Of a stretch of DNA of 52,594 nt, positions 46,298-52,594 are shown piece by piece. A program made the translations under genes and the position numbers. Source of the stretch: Burkholderiaceae bacterium (GTDB lineage Bacteria > Pseudomonadota > Gammaproteobacteria > Burkholderiales > Burkholderiaceae); the NCBI GenBank assembly GCA_947380285.1, contig CANCQD010000002.1, forward strand, positions 1 through 52,594. The letters are read 5' to 3'. Below the pieces are notes generated by a model that did not search any database, was not told the DNA's origin, and saw nothing but the letters and a program-made list of their open reading frames with translations. How positions within the stretch are numbered: position 1 is the first letter of the stretch; every line of letters begins with the position of its first letter.

Positions 46298-47176
46298 ATG
46301 GCTACAAAGAAGTCTCCAGCAAAAAAGAAAGTAGCTACCAAGGTGGTAAAAAAAGCCCCCGCTAAAAAAGCTGTCAAGAAGGTTGCCGCTAAGAAAGTAG
46401 CAAGCAAAAAGACGGTCAAAAAGGTAGTGAAAAAACCAGCAGCCAAGAAAGTGGCTGCTAAGAAGCCTGCTACCAAAAAAGTAGCGGTCAAGAAAACACC
46501 GGCAAAGAAACCTGCGGCAAAAAAGCCAGCAGTCAAGAAAGTTGCCAAGAAGACTGCTAAACCTGCTTCATCAAAAGCTCCTAAGGTAGACCAATATGGT
46601 CTAGAGCAAGATGATGAGTTTTACGGTCTCTATTTTGCAAAGTCCACTAAAAAAGGATTGGTTGAAGTCAAACCTTGTACTTTCTCATTGATGTACTGGT
46701 GGAAAGGTTTACTTGGCTACCCTGACATGATCGAGATCTCCAAAGGAAGTAATACTGCGATGCTGCAGTTTGAGTCTACATTTGGTGGTGGCGATTCTGG
46801 TGAGACCGAGTTAACCGAGAAAGATGTACTAGATATTGATCACATCATTGAAGTAGATGAAGAAGAAATGATGATCTCCCTCTACTCCTATGTGCCGATC
46901 CCAGTGCCTGAGAAATTGGTTGGGGCTTTGAGCCTAGCAATTCTGAATATCAATCCAGAAACTCGTTATGGCAGCTTAGAGTTATGCCCTACTGAGAATG
47001 AAGAAGGTGAAACTGAGCATTTCTTGCGCTACCGCGCAGCAACCTATTTGCGTGGCATCAAGTCAGGCAAAGTGGAGGCGATTGAAAGCCTTGTAACCAA
47101 TGGTTCTGAGTTCTTTGGTCTTGCTTTAGATGCAATGTGCGTAAACAAGTCAATTAAGAAGTGGTTGTTGAGCTAA
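46298..47176 (+). CDS. histone H1-like tail fused to a globular (YbjN-like?) domain
   Basis: The 292-residue protein has two unlike halves. Residues 1-96 are almost entirely Lys, Ala, Val and Pro in KKxxAKK-type repeats, like the C-terminal tail of histone H1 or bacterial H1-like proteins, and should bind DNA, RNA or polyphosphate. Residues 97-292 are acidic and look globular (VDQYGLEQDDEFYGLYFAK, FSLMYWWKGLLGYPDMIEISKG, ISLYSYVPIPVPEKLVGALSLAI, HFLRYRAATYLRGI). The last part recalls YbjN/type III chaperone-like domains, but this is tentative. GAAGGG precedes the ATG. The antisense Phe/Ala-rich frame is a shadow of the Lys codons. A 217-bp non-coding region lies upstream. Confidence 0.85.
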   Translation: MATKKSPAKKKVATKVVKKAPAKKAVKKVAAKKVASKKTVKKVVKKPAAKKVAAKKPATKKVAVKKTPAKKPAAKKPAVKKVAKKTAKPASSKAPKVDQYGLEQDDEFYGLYFAKSTKKGLVEVKPCTFSLMYWWKGLLGYPDMIEISKGSNTAMLQFESTFGGGDSGETELTEKDVLDIDHIIEVDEEEMMISLYSYVPIPVPEKLVGALSLAILNINPETRYGSLELCPTENEEGETEHFLRYRAATYLRGIKSGKVEAIESLVTNGSEFFGLALDAMCVNKSIKKWLLS

Positions 47177-47212
47177 TTAAGCACCAACAATCGGCGGAGT
47201 AACTAGCCGCCG

Positions 47213-47488
47213 CTATCTGCAAAGATAGATGTAAGTTAAGGGAAAACGGTCATTGACCGTTTTTCTGCTTTCTAGAATCGTCACCGTTCTTTTGCCCTGC
47301 TTCTTGCACTCTGCAAGAGCCACTTCCTGAGCCTCATTCTCTTTAGCAGTCTTAGGCGCATGCACGCCAATCGTTCCATCGGACTGCTGATAGACCCCGA
47401 ATTCGCTTTGCGGGGTTGAGCAGGCAACTAAGCCCATACCCGCTGCAAGCGCAACTCCCAGCAACATCAATTTATCTAAGATCTTCAT
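47213..47488 (-). CDS. small lipoprotein of unknown function
   Basis: The 91-residue protein has a lipoprotein signal (KLMLLGVALAAGMGLVAC, lipobox LVAC with Cys23) and a mature part of about 69 residues. The mature part shows Gly-Val-His and Lys-rich segments and ends in YIYLCR, with one further Cys at AECKKQGK. No family was recognised. AGGA precedes the ATG on the minus strand. The only good upstream promoter found (47753-47781) would give a leader of about 258 nt containing a strong stem structure, so its expression may be controlled by that RNA. It is convergent with the histone-tail gene. Confidence 0.8.
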   Translation of the reverse strand: MKILDKLMLLGVALAAGMGLVACSTPQSEFGVYQQSDGTIGVHAPKTAKENEAQEVALAECKKQGKRTVTILESRKTVNDRFPLTYIYLCR

Positions 47489-47515
47489 CTTATCCTCATA
47501 TTTCCCTTCATCTTA

Positions 47516-47665
47516 ATGCCATCCCTAAAAATGGAGGCAAGCAGAGACCCTGCCGCTGTTTTTACAGTGTTATTAATTTTTGGTATTTTGATTTTTGCTG
47601 CAGTGTTTCGCTTCAAACGATTAACCAACTTGATTGGCCACACTACTGCGGTTGATGTCTTTTAA
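47516..47665 (+). CDS. possible 49-residue single-span membrane protein (uncertain)
   Basis: An ATG-to-TAA frame in the 315-bp gap encodes a charged N-terminus (MPSLKMEASRDP), one hydrophobic segment (AVFTVLLIFGILIFAAVF, about residues 14-31) and a basic FRFKR stop-transfer, then a short polar tail. The layout fits a small inner-membrane protein. Against it: no Shine-Dalgarno sequence precedes either Met, and the frame lies antisense to the likely leader of the lipoprotein gene. It may be chance. Confidence 0.25.
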   Translation: MPSLKMEASRDPAAVFTVLLIFGILIFAAVFRFKRLTNLIGHTTAVDVF

Positions 47666-47746
47666 AGAGCGTACTAACAGTCTCCACATCTGCGGTAAAA
47701 CTTTACGTCTGTACGCTCTTTAATGCTGCGGGCGAACCCTCAGCGA
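47662..47746 (-). ncRNA. candidate structured RNA or leader between acr3 and the lipoprotein gene
   Basis: From the predicted start site the minus-strand RNA would begin with a hairpin (GCTG-A-GGG, TTCG loop, CCC-G-CAGC; 47725-47744). Next comes a perfect 13-bp stem (arms 47662-47674 and 47711-47723) closing a 36-nt region that can form two smaller hairpins (GTAAA/TTTAC and CAG/CTG). This looks like a three-way junction. No intrinsic terminator follows, so it may be the 5' leader of the lipoprotein gene rather than a free sRNA. No known RNA family was recognised. Confidence 0.45.
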
Positions 47747-47752
47747 GTTACC

Positions 47753-47781
47753 ACTATATTCCTTGCTTCTTCAAAAGTCAA
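47753..47781 (-). promoter_or_regulatory. sigma70-type promoter, minus strand
   Basis: TTGACT (47781-47776), a 17-bp spacer and TATAGT (47758-47753) form one of the best promoters seen by eye in the window. It lies just after the acr3 stop and points at the structured element and the lipoprotein gene. The predicted start site is near 47746. Confidence 0.7.
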
Positions 47782-47803
47782 GGGTTTACCCTAATATATT
47801 TCA

Positions 47804-48862
47804 TTAATTAGGACTTAACTTACCGCCAAAGAAATGGTTCCTAAGCCAAAGGGCAACCGAGACCAATCCCACCATAATTGGCACCTCAACCAAGGGTCCA
47901 ATGACCGCTGCAAATGCAGCACCTGAGTTAATCCCAAAAACCGCAATGGCTACAGCAATGGCTAGCTCGAAGTTATTACTAGATGCTGTAAACGATAAAG
48001 TACAGCAGCGCTTGTATTCAATACCCATTTTGATGGTGATGAAAAATGTTAACAAGAACATCACCACAAAAAATATTAACAAAGGAATGGCTATCGTAAT
48101 GACATCCATGGGTAGCTGAAGAATGAGCTTTCCCTTTAAGCTAAACATCACCACAATTGTAAAGAGCAGAGCCACCAAAGTCAGTTTGCCAATTCTGGGA
48201 ACGAAAGTATTTTGATACCACTCTCTAGAGACAAACTTTAGGGAAATGTATCTGGTTAAAAATCCTGCTATACAAGGAACACCAAGATAGATGGCAACTG
48301 TTTTCGCTATATCGCCGATGGTGATATTAACGACAGAACCTGCAAAGCCAAAATATGGCGGCAAGACGGTTAAGAAGAAATAAGCATACAAACTAAAGAA
48401 CAGCACCTGAAAGATGGCATTAAAGGCCACTAACCCTGCGGCATACTCAGTCGAACCTTTAGCAATATCGTTCCACACGATCACCATTGCAATACAAGGC
48501 GCTATCCCAATGAGTATGAGGCCAGCCATGTATTCCGGCTGGCTAGGCACAAAGATGATGGCTAAGAGGAACATCAAAGTAGGCGCCACAATCCAATTGA
48601 GCAAGAAAGCTAAACCAAATATTCGTTTATCTCTAAACACGTCAGGCAAATCCTCGTACTTCACCTTAGCAAAGGGTGGGTACATCATGAGAATGAGCCC
48701 AATAGCGATTGGGATATTGGTCGTTCCACTTTGAAATGAATTAATGAACCCCTCTACCCCTGGGACAAAATACCCCAAACCAATACCTACTGCCATGGCA
48801 GTAAAAATCCAAACGGTCAGATATCTATCTAAAAAGGAAAGCTTGCTGGTAACAGTACTCAT
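47804..48862 (-). CDS. acr3: arsenite efflux transporter Acr3
   Basis: Acr3 exports arsenite through the inner membrane. The 352-residue protein has ten membrane segments and family motifs: [76 protein letters not shown] and, near the end, [23 protein letters not shown] with the conserved Cys and Glu needed for transport. It is the last gene of arsR-arsC-acr3, overlapping arsC by four bases. It is of the BASS superfamily, not the unrelated ArsB type. Confidence 0.95.
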   Translation of the reverse strand: MSTVTSKLSFLDRYLTVWIFTAMAVGIGLGYFVPGVEGFINSFQSGTTNIPIAIGLILMMYPPFAKVKYEDLPDVFRDKRIFGLAFLLNWIVAPTLMFLLAIIFVPSQPEYMAGLILIGIAPCIAMVIVWNDIAKGSTEYAAGLVAFNAIFQVLFFSLYAYFFLTVLPPYFGFAGSVVNITIGDIAKTVAIYLGVPCIAGFLTRYISLKFVSREWYQNTFVPRIGKLTLVALLFTIVVMFSLKGKLILQLPMDVITIAIPLLIFFVVMFLLTFFITIKMGIEYKRCCTLSFTASSNNFELAIAVAIAVFGINSGAAFAAVIGPLVEVPIMVGLVSVALWLRNHFFGGKLSPN

Positions 48863-49338
48863 AGCTTAGCGTGTATCTCTTGAAGGCTGAGTGAATTGAG
48901 TCGATCTAAAGGCATATCCGCCAGAAGATCAATACGTTTTTTAAGACCAATCATGACGTCTTTAAATGCACGCCGTTTATCGTCATCTGATCCTGCCGCT
49001 TGAGATGGATCAGGAAATCCCCAATGCGCAGTAGCAGGTCTTCCGGGCCAAAATGGGCAAACCTCACCGGCCGCATCATCACAAACAGTAATAATAAAAT
49101 CCATCTGAGGCGCATCGGGCAAGCCATACTCATCCCAAGACTTGGAACGTAATTTTGATTCGTCGTAGCCCATCTGCAAAGCGAGTTCGCGCGCAAATGG
49201 ATTGACCGATGTACCAGGAGTAGACCCTGCTGAGTAACCAACAAACTTTCCACTTAAATGCGTGGAAGCAATTGCTTCGCCCAAAACGGAGCGAGCAGAA
49301 TTATGGGTGCATAAAAAGAGAATATTGAACTGCTTCAT
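48859..49338 (-). CDS. arsC: arsenate reductase ArsC (thioredoxin-coupled, low-MW phosphatase fold)
   Basis: This enzyme reduces arsenate to arsenite for export. The 159-residue protein has the P-loop CTHNSARS (Cys10 to Arg16, the CX5R pattern) at the N-terminus and the resolving pair in [15 protein letters not shown]. It therefore belongs to the LMW-PTP/thioredoxin family, not the glutaredoxin-type E. coli ArsC. The second half has the ADWGFPDPS-like [12 protein letters not shown] segment. It overlaps both arsR and acr3 by four bases, so the three proteins are made together. Confidence 0.94.
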   Translation of the reverse strand: MKQFNILFLCTHNSARSVLGEAIASTHLSGKFVGYSAGSTPGTSVNPFARELALQMGYDESKLRSKSWDEYGLPDAPQMDFIITVCDDAAGEVCPFWPGRPATAHWGFPDPSQAAGSDDDKRRAFKDVMIGLKKRIDLLADMPLDRLNSLSLQEIHAKL

Positions 49339-49664
49339 TTAGCCTTAGCCTTTTTAATAATGGATACCGGCGCGCATGATTTGCCGCCACAGCAGTTTTC
49401 AAGCAGAAACCCGCTTAATTCTTGAACTAGGCTGGCATTTGGTCGATATATGAGATTGCGACTTTGACGCTCTACCGACAATAAATCAGCCCCCACCAGT
49501 TCTTTTAAATGAAAACTCAGTGTGGCATTAGCTACCCCAAGTTTTTCAATAATCTCACCGGGCGTTAATCCTGTGTCACCACGTTGCACTACTAAGCGAA
49601 AGATATTCAAACGCGTCTCTTGGCCCAAGGCCAGGAATACTTTGATGGCATCAGTATTTTTCAT
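49335..49664 (-). CDS. arsR: arsenic-responsive repressor ArsR
   Basis: ArsR represses the ars operon until As(III) binds. From the ATG chosen (MKNTDAIKVFLALGQETRL) it has 109 residues, with a winged helix-turn-helix (TPGEIIEKLGVANATLSFHLKEL). A longer frame adds 24 residues (Cys, His and Asn rich) that match no ArsR start, and GGA precedes the shorter start. The usual metal site ELCVCDL in the DNA-binding helix is absent. Instead the C-terminus has ENCCGGKSC, resembling the C-terminal Cys triad of the Acidithiobacillus-type ArsR. Family-level assignment is secure. Confidence 0.92.
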   Translation of the reverse strand: MKNTDAIKVFLALGQETRLNIFRLVVQRGDTGLTPGEIIEKLGVANATLSFHLKELVGADLLSVERQSRNLIYRPNASLVQELSGFLLENCCGGKSCAPVSIIKKAKAK

Positions 49665-49679
49665 ATTTCCAATTATATC

Positions 49680-49737
49680 GAAATATATTTCTGAATTGTG
49701 ACAAGCAAAGTCATCTAAATGACAGTTTTGTGTCATA
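49680..49737. promoter_or_regulatory. arsR operator/promoter region
   Basis: A perfect 12-bp palindrome GAAATATATTTC (49680-49691) lies 16 bp upstream of the chosen arsR start. A second repeat ATGACA-6 nt-TGTCAT (49719-49736) and a smaller TGAC/GTCA (49699-49713) follow. The first is the best candidate for the ArsR binding site. The region also separates the divergent histone-like gene. Confidence 0.55.
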
Positions 49738-49825
49738 TTTACTTGAAAATAGAGTGAATAGAACGTAGGATGGATTCCGAGGTCTATCTATACAACAAAT
49801 CCTCAAGTTAACCTAGGAACAAATC

Positions 49826-50104
49826 ATGAGTCAAAAGAAATTAGTCAAACAGCTACTAAAAAAGCTCGATAAATTAGAGTCTGATAGAGAAAAGCTAATC
49901 GACAAGCTTGCAAAAGCATTGGATAAGCTAGATAAGAAAGTAGCGACTAAAAAGACTCCAGCCAAGAAATCGCCTGCGTCAAAAAAAGCTCCGGCAAAGA
50001 AGGTGCCCGCAAAGAAAGTTCCAGCAAAAAAGGCTCCCGCAAAAAAGGCGGTCGCTAAGAAAACTGCTGTTAAAAAGCCTGTCAGCACAAACGAAGTAAG
50101 TTAA
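49826..50104 (+). CDS. histone H1-like Lys/Ala-rich protein with coiled-coil head
   Basis: The 92-residue protein has an N-terminal amphipathic helix/coiled coil (KKLVKQLLKKLDKLESDREKLIDKLAKALDKLDKK in parts, residues 1-38). A tail of tandem KKAPAKK, KKVPAKK and KKAVAKK units (39-85) resembles eukaryotic histone H1 and bacterial H1-like proteins, and should bind polyanions. The stop codon overlaps the ATG of the downstream PPK2 gene (TAATG), so the two are translationally coupled. A link to polyphosphate is likely but is inference; PhaM of Ralstonia has a comparable tail. The antisense Phe/Ala frame is an artefact. Confidence 0.85.
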   Translation: MSQKKLVKQLLKKLDKLESDREKLIDKLAKALDKLDKKVATKKTPAKKSPASKKAPAKKVPAKKVPAKKAPAKKAVAKKTAVKKPVSTNEVS

Positions 50105-50877
50105 TGGGTCATAAGGACAAAGATAAGCCCGAGCAATCTGGCTATGAAGCAGAACTTCGTCTTTTACAAATAGAACTAGTTAAGCTACAAAATAGCTTAA
50201 TTAGTAAGGGCGATCAGATACTGGTCATTCTTGAAGGTCGCGATACAGCTGGCAAGGATGGCAGTATTAAAGTTATCACCCAACACTTAAGTCCGCGGGA
50301 AACCCGTGTGGTAGCCCTAGGTAAGCCATCGGATGCCGAAGCGAGTGAATGGTATTTTCAAAGATACGTAGCCGAACTACCAAAAAAAGGGGAATTTGTT
50401 CTCTTTAACCGCAGTTGGTACAACCGCGCCGGGGTTGAGGTGGTGATGAAATTTTGCAGTAAGTCCCAACACGCTAATTTCATGGCAACTGTAAATGGGT
50501 TTGAGTCAATCTTGGCTAGCTCAGGTATGACTATTCTGAAATACTATTTAGATATCTCCAAGAAAGAGCAAGCCCTGCGTCTTCAGGATAGAGCTAAAGA
50601 TCCGCTTAAACAATGGAAGATTAGCCCCATTGATCAGCAAGCCCAGAAGAACTGGAATGCTTATAGCAAGTGTCGAAATGAGATGCTAGAAAAAACTAGC
50701 TCTTCAGATGCGCCTTGGATCATTGTGAAGGCTAATGATAAAAAAGTTGGTCATTTAAGTATGATCAAGGATCTTCTATCTCGGGTTTCTTATCCAGGTA
50801 AAGACAAAAGCCTGCTGAAGGCTGATAAAGATATCGTCTTCCAATGGGATGGCAATTTATCTAAGCTAGAAAAGTAA
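50104..50877 (+). CDS. ppk2: polyphosphate kinase 2 family protein, paralogue A
   Basis: PPK2 enzymes transfer phosphate between polyphosphate and nucleoside mono- or diphosphates. The 257-residue protein is a single-domain member with Walker A GRDTAGKDGS (45-54), TQHLSPRETRVVALGKP, EWYFQRYVAELP, the Walker B region FVLFNRSWYNRAGVE, and the lid DRAKDPLKQWKISPID. The Walker B acid is Asn (Asn102) where the convergent paralogue has Asp139. The ATG shares a base with the H1-like gene stop. The first 20 residues are charged. It probably acts on polyphosphate, but the residue change may alter direction or substrate. Confidence 0.88.
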   Translation: MGHKDKDKPEQSGYEAELRLLQIELVKLQNSLISKGDQILVILEGRDTAGKDGSIKVITQHLSPRETRVVALGKPSDAEASEWYFQRYVAELPKKGEFVLFNRSWYNRAGVEVVMKFCSKSQHANFMATVNGFESILASSGMTILKYYLDISKKEQALRLQDRAKDPLKQWKISPIDQQAQKNWNAYSKCRNEMLEKTSSSDAPWIIVKANDKKVGHLSMIKDLLSRVSYPGKDKSLLKADKDIVFQWDGNLSKLEK

Positions 50878-50882
50878 AGTCT

Positions 50883-51788
50883 TTAAAAAACTTCGGGAAC
50901 GTACATCTCGGGAGGTACTGGTCCACGGAGATAGTCAGGGTTATGTACACGTTTTGGCAAAGTAATCTCTGGGTGATCAATCTCTTGATAAGGGATTTGA
51001 CTCAGCAAATGAGAAATACAGTTCAGGCGAGCCTTTTTCTTATCATTAGCAGCAACTACCCACCAAGGTGCTTCTGGAATGTGTGTCCGCTCAAGCATTG
51101 TTTCTTTGGCCTTGGTGTAAGCCTCCCAAAGCCTTCTTGCCTCTAGATCCATTGGACTTAATTTCCACTGTTTCAATGGATCATGAATACGCATCATGAA
51201 GCGGTTGTATTGCTCATCATCGGAAATTGAAAACCAGTACTTAATCAAAATCACTCCCGAGCTAATCATCATGCGCTCAAGATCCGGCACCGTTCTCAGA
51301 AATTCTTCATATTCATAGTCGGTACAAAATCCCATCACCCTCTCGACGCCAGCTCGGTTGTACCAGCTACGATCAAACAAGACAATTTCTCCACCTGCAG
51401 GCAAATGAGAGATGTAACGCTGAAAATACCACTGCGTCTTTTCGCGTTCATTCGGCGCAGGCAAAGCCACTACCTTACAAACACGCGGATTTAGTCTTTG
51501 GGTTATGCGTTTGATTGCCCCGCCCTTACCGGCAGAATCACGTCCTTCAAATAAGACGGCAACCTTGAGCTTATTCTCAACTACCCAATCTTGCAGCTTT
51601 ACTAATTCACCCTGAAGCCTAAAAAGCTCCCGAAAGTAAACATTGCGTGGAATTTCTGAATGGCTATCACCATCAGGGCTTAGACGGTCGTCATCGAGCT
51701 CCATTTCAAGCTCTTCATCCATGCTATCCAGAATCTCTTCTTGAGCACGGCGATACCACTCGGCCATTTCCTTATGCTTTGATGTCAT
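50883..51788 (-). CDS. ppk2: polyphosphate kinase 2 family protein, paralogue B
   Basis: The 301-residue protein is a class I-like PPK2. It has an acidic N-terminal extension of about 45 residues (EEILDSMDEELEMELDDDR), Walker A GRDSAGKGG (82-90), the conserved AVLFEGRD strand, Walker B IVLFDRSWYNRAGVERVMGF with Asp139, and the lid RIHDPLKQWKLSPMDLEARR. The C-terminus ends in EMYVPEVF. All catalytic residues are present, so this copy is likely the standard polyphosphate-ADP/GDP kinase. It is convergent with paralogue A, only 5 bp apart, an arrangement consistent with an old duplication and inversion. Confidence 0.92.
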   Translation of the reverse strand: MTSKHKEMAEWYRRAQEEILDSMDEELEMELDDDRLSPDGDSHSEIPRNVYFRELFRLQGELVKLQDWVVENKLKVAVLFEGRDSAGKGGAIKRITQRLNPRVCKVVALPAPNEREKTQWYFQRYISHLPAGGEIVLFDRSWYNRAGVERVMGFCTDYEYEEFLRTVPDLERMMISSGVILIKYWFSISDDEQYNRFMMRIHDPLKQWKLSPMDLEARRLWEAYTKAKETMLERTHIPEAPWWVVAANDKKKARLNCISHLLSQIPYQEIDHPEITLPKRVHNPDYLRGPVPPEMYVPEVF

Positions 51789-51838
51789 AACTTTCCATTC
51801 CTAGGCAATATTTATAACTAGGATAAATGACAATTTTG

Positions 51839-52594
51839 TTACATAAGGGTCTGACCGCCTTTTAATTGACTCAAAATGGCCTCCTGGCTATTCAAAGCCA
51901 GCCACTTTCGGTCCCTGGAGGCGTTCGGACTAGCGCCAGACGGCAGGATAAAGGTTAATTTAACCACCAATTGTCGATGATTAAGGATGCTGGATATAGA
52001 CTCAAGCAACCCCATATCGCCAATAAAAGCTGGCACATCACATCTTTCTCCCGATTCCGCAGATTGATATGAGATTGCCAGGGAGTACACAGGCACGTCA
52101 GCAATGACTGCCGCTTCAAATAAATTAGGTTTAAATGGCAGAACGGTCTCACCAACTGTAGATGTTCCTTCTGGAAAAATACAGACTGATTGGGTTTTAA
52201 GGGCTTTAGCCACTTCTCCGGCAATGTACTTGCCGTGGCGAGAGTTATTGCGATTAATAAATATCGTTCCCAATTGTTTTGCCATCCACCCAAATACGGG
52301 CCATCCCGCCACCTCTGACTTGGCCACAAATCGAATAGGCTTAAATGCATTGATAGCGTGAATATCTACCCAAGAAATATGATTAGATGCGAGCAAAAAC
52401 GGAGTGGTAGGCAATATGTCTGCATTCTTTAACTTTAATTTAATGCCCAGAATGGAAAGTAAGTGAATCGACCAATTCTGAATCAGCTTATTTTTTGTGG
52501 GCTGCTCCACGAAGGGAAATCGAAAGCAGAGAGTCGCTAAGCCACCGAATATGTGACTCCCTACCCGCATCCAGTTGCATAACGTAACTAAAGA
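51839..52594 (-). CDS. plsC: 1-acyl-sn-glycerol-3-phosphate acyltransferase, PlsC-like (5' end outside window)
   Basis: PlsC-type enzymes acylate lysophosphatidic acid in the inner membrane. The block I motif NHISWVD (His64 to Asp69, HX4D, counting from the first Met) and FPEGTS (132-137) are both present, with the VAKSEVAGWPVFGWMAKQLGTIFINR region between. An ATG lies at 52570, but the frame stays open to the window edge, with eight more codons of membrane-segment type (LVTLCNW before the Met). The true start is thus probably outside. It lies 50 bp downstream of the PPK2-B start, on the same strand. Confidence 0.88.
   Translation of the reverse strand, partial: SLVTLCNWMRVGSHIFGGLATLCFRFPFVEQPTKNKLIQNWSIHLLSILGIKLKLKNADILPTTPFLLASNHISWVDIHAINAFKPIRFVAKSEVAGWPVFGWMAKQLGTIFINRNNSRHGKYIAGEVAKALKTQSVCIFPEGTSTVGETVLPFKPNLFEAAVIADVPVYSLAISYQSAESGERCDVPAFIGDMGLLESISSILNHRQLVVKLTFILPSGASPNASRDRKWLALNSQEAILSQLKGGQTLM

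Noticed and set aside
46261..46548. Long antisense frame rich in Phe, Ala and Thr opposite the histone-tail gene (and the same at 49831-50088)
   Set aside because: Both mirror AAG/AAA Lys and GCx Ala codons of the real genes, have no ribosome-binding site and no plausible family.
46298..46560. Short direct repeats that could suggest a CRISPR or satellite array
   Set aside because: They are in-frame coding repeats of KKxxAKK units without constant repeat length or spacers.
47675..47710. Integron attC-like site, suggested by TACTAAC and the large stem
   Set aside because: The paired GTTRRRY core site is missing and there is no integrase or cassette array.
47711..47760. Stem at 47662-47723 as the terminator of the ars operon
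   Set aside because: A good promoter lies between acr3 and the stem, and no T run follows the stem on the minus strand.

Overview
The window looks like a stretch of chromosome from a freshwater betaproteobacterium of the Burkholderiaceae, most likely Polynucleobacter or a close relative. This is inferred from the gene order truB-rbfA-infB-nusA-rimP-rluB-scpB, the moderate base composition, the tight spacing with many 1-4 nt overlaps, the Bug/TctC-type binding protein, and Lys/Ala-rich histone H1-like proteins. No rRNA, tRNA, CRISPR array, prophage or insertion sequence was recognised.

Region 1 (1-8339, minus strand) is a translation and transcription-factor block: truB (cut by the window edge), rbfA, infB, nusA and rimP, preceded by rluB and scpB. 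A structured leader with a strong intrinsic terminator lies between rluB and rimP and probably attenuates the nusA operon. Region 2 (8527-10704) holds a patatin-like lipoprotein, a BrnT/BrnA toxin-antitoxin pair whose promoter and toxin start codon are embedded in a perfect 21-bp-arm palindrome, and an NlpC/P60-family protein that lacks its catalytic cysteine. Region 3 (10853-16477, minus) is a complete yejABEF-type oligopeptide ABC importer.

Region 4 (16528-22880, plus) is a compact run: fabI, chrA, then a MaoC/HTD2-like hydratase, an MmgE/PrpD protein, a CitE-like lyase and a TctC/Bug binding protein, ended by a bidirectional terminator. The last four resemble a route for a C5 or C6 branched dicarboxylic acid such as itaconate, mesaconate or citramalate. 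Region 5 (22965-26532, minus) is a translationally coupled trio: ArnT-like glycosyltransferase, secreted BNR/sialidase-like protein and a polytopic membrane protein. Region 6 (26714-34066) carries fccAB (sulfide dehydrogenase), psiE, an orphan TAXI binding protein divergent from a pirin, a UxaA-family dehydratase and cbpA-cbpM.

Region 7 (34076-45826) is mostly housekeeping and hypothetical genes: uup, a P-loop kinase-like protein, ompW with two perfect FNR boxes upstream, hemN with a COG2509 flavoprotein, yaeQ, a PIN protein, a luciferase-like monooxygenase, a DUF1653 protein, slyX, a holin-like membrane protein, an AsmA protein and yjdM. Region 8 (45865-52594) contains a histone-tail/globular fusion protein, a small lipoprotein with a candidate structured RNA upstream, an arsRC-acr3 operon, a second histone-like protein translationally coupled to a PPK2 polyphosphate kinase that faces a second PPK2, and a plsC-type acyltransferase running off the edge.

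The best leads are the histone-like protein coupled to PPK2, the candidate structured RNA at 47662-47746, the BrnTA palindrome, the cysteine-less NlpC/P60 protein, and the four-gene branched-dicarboxylate cluster. None of these could be tested against a database here.
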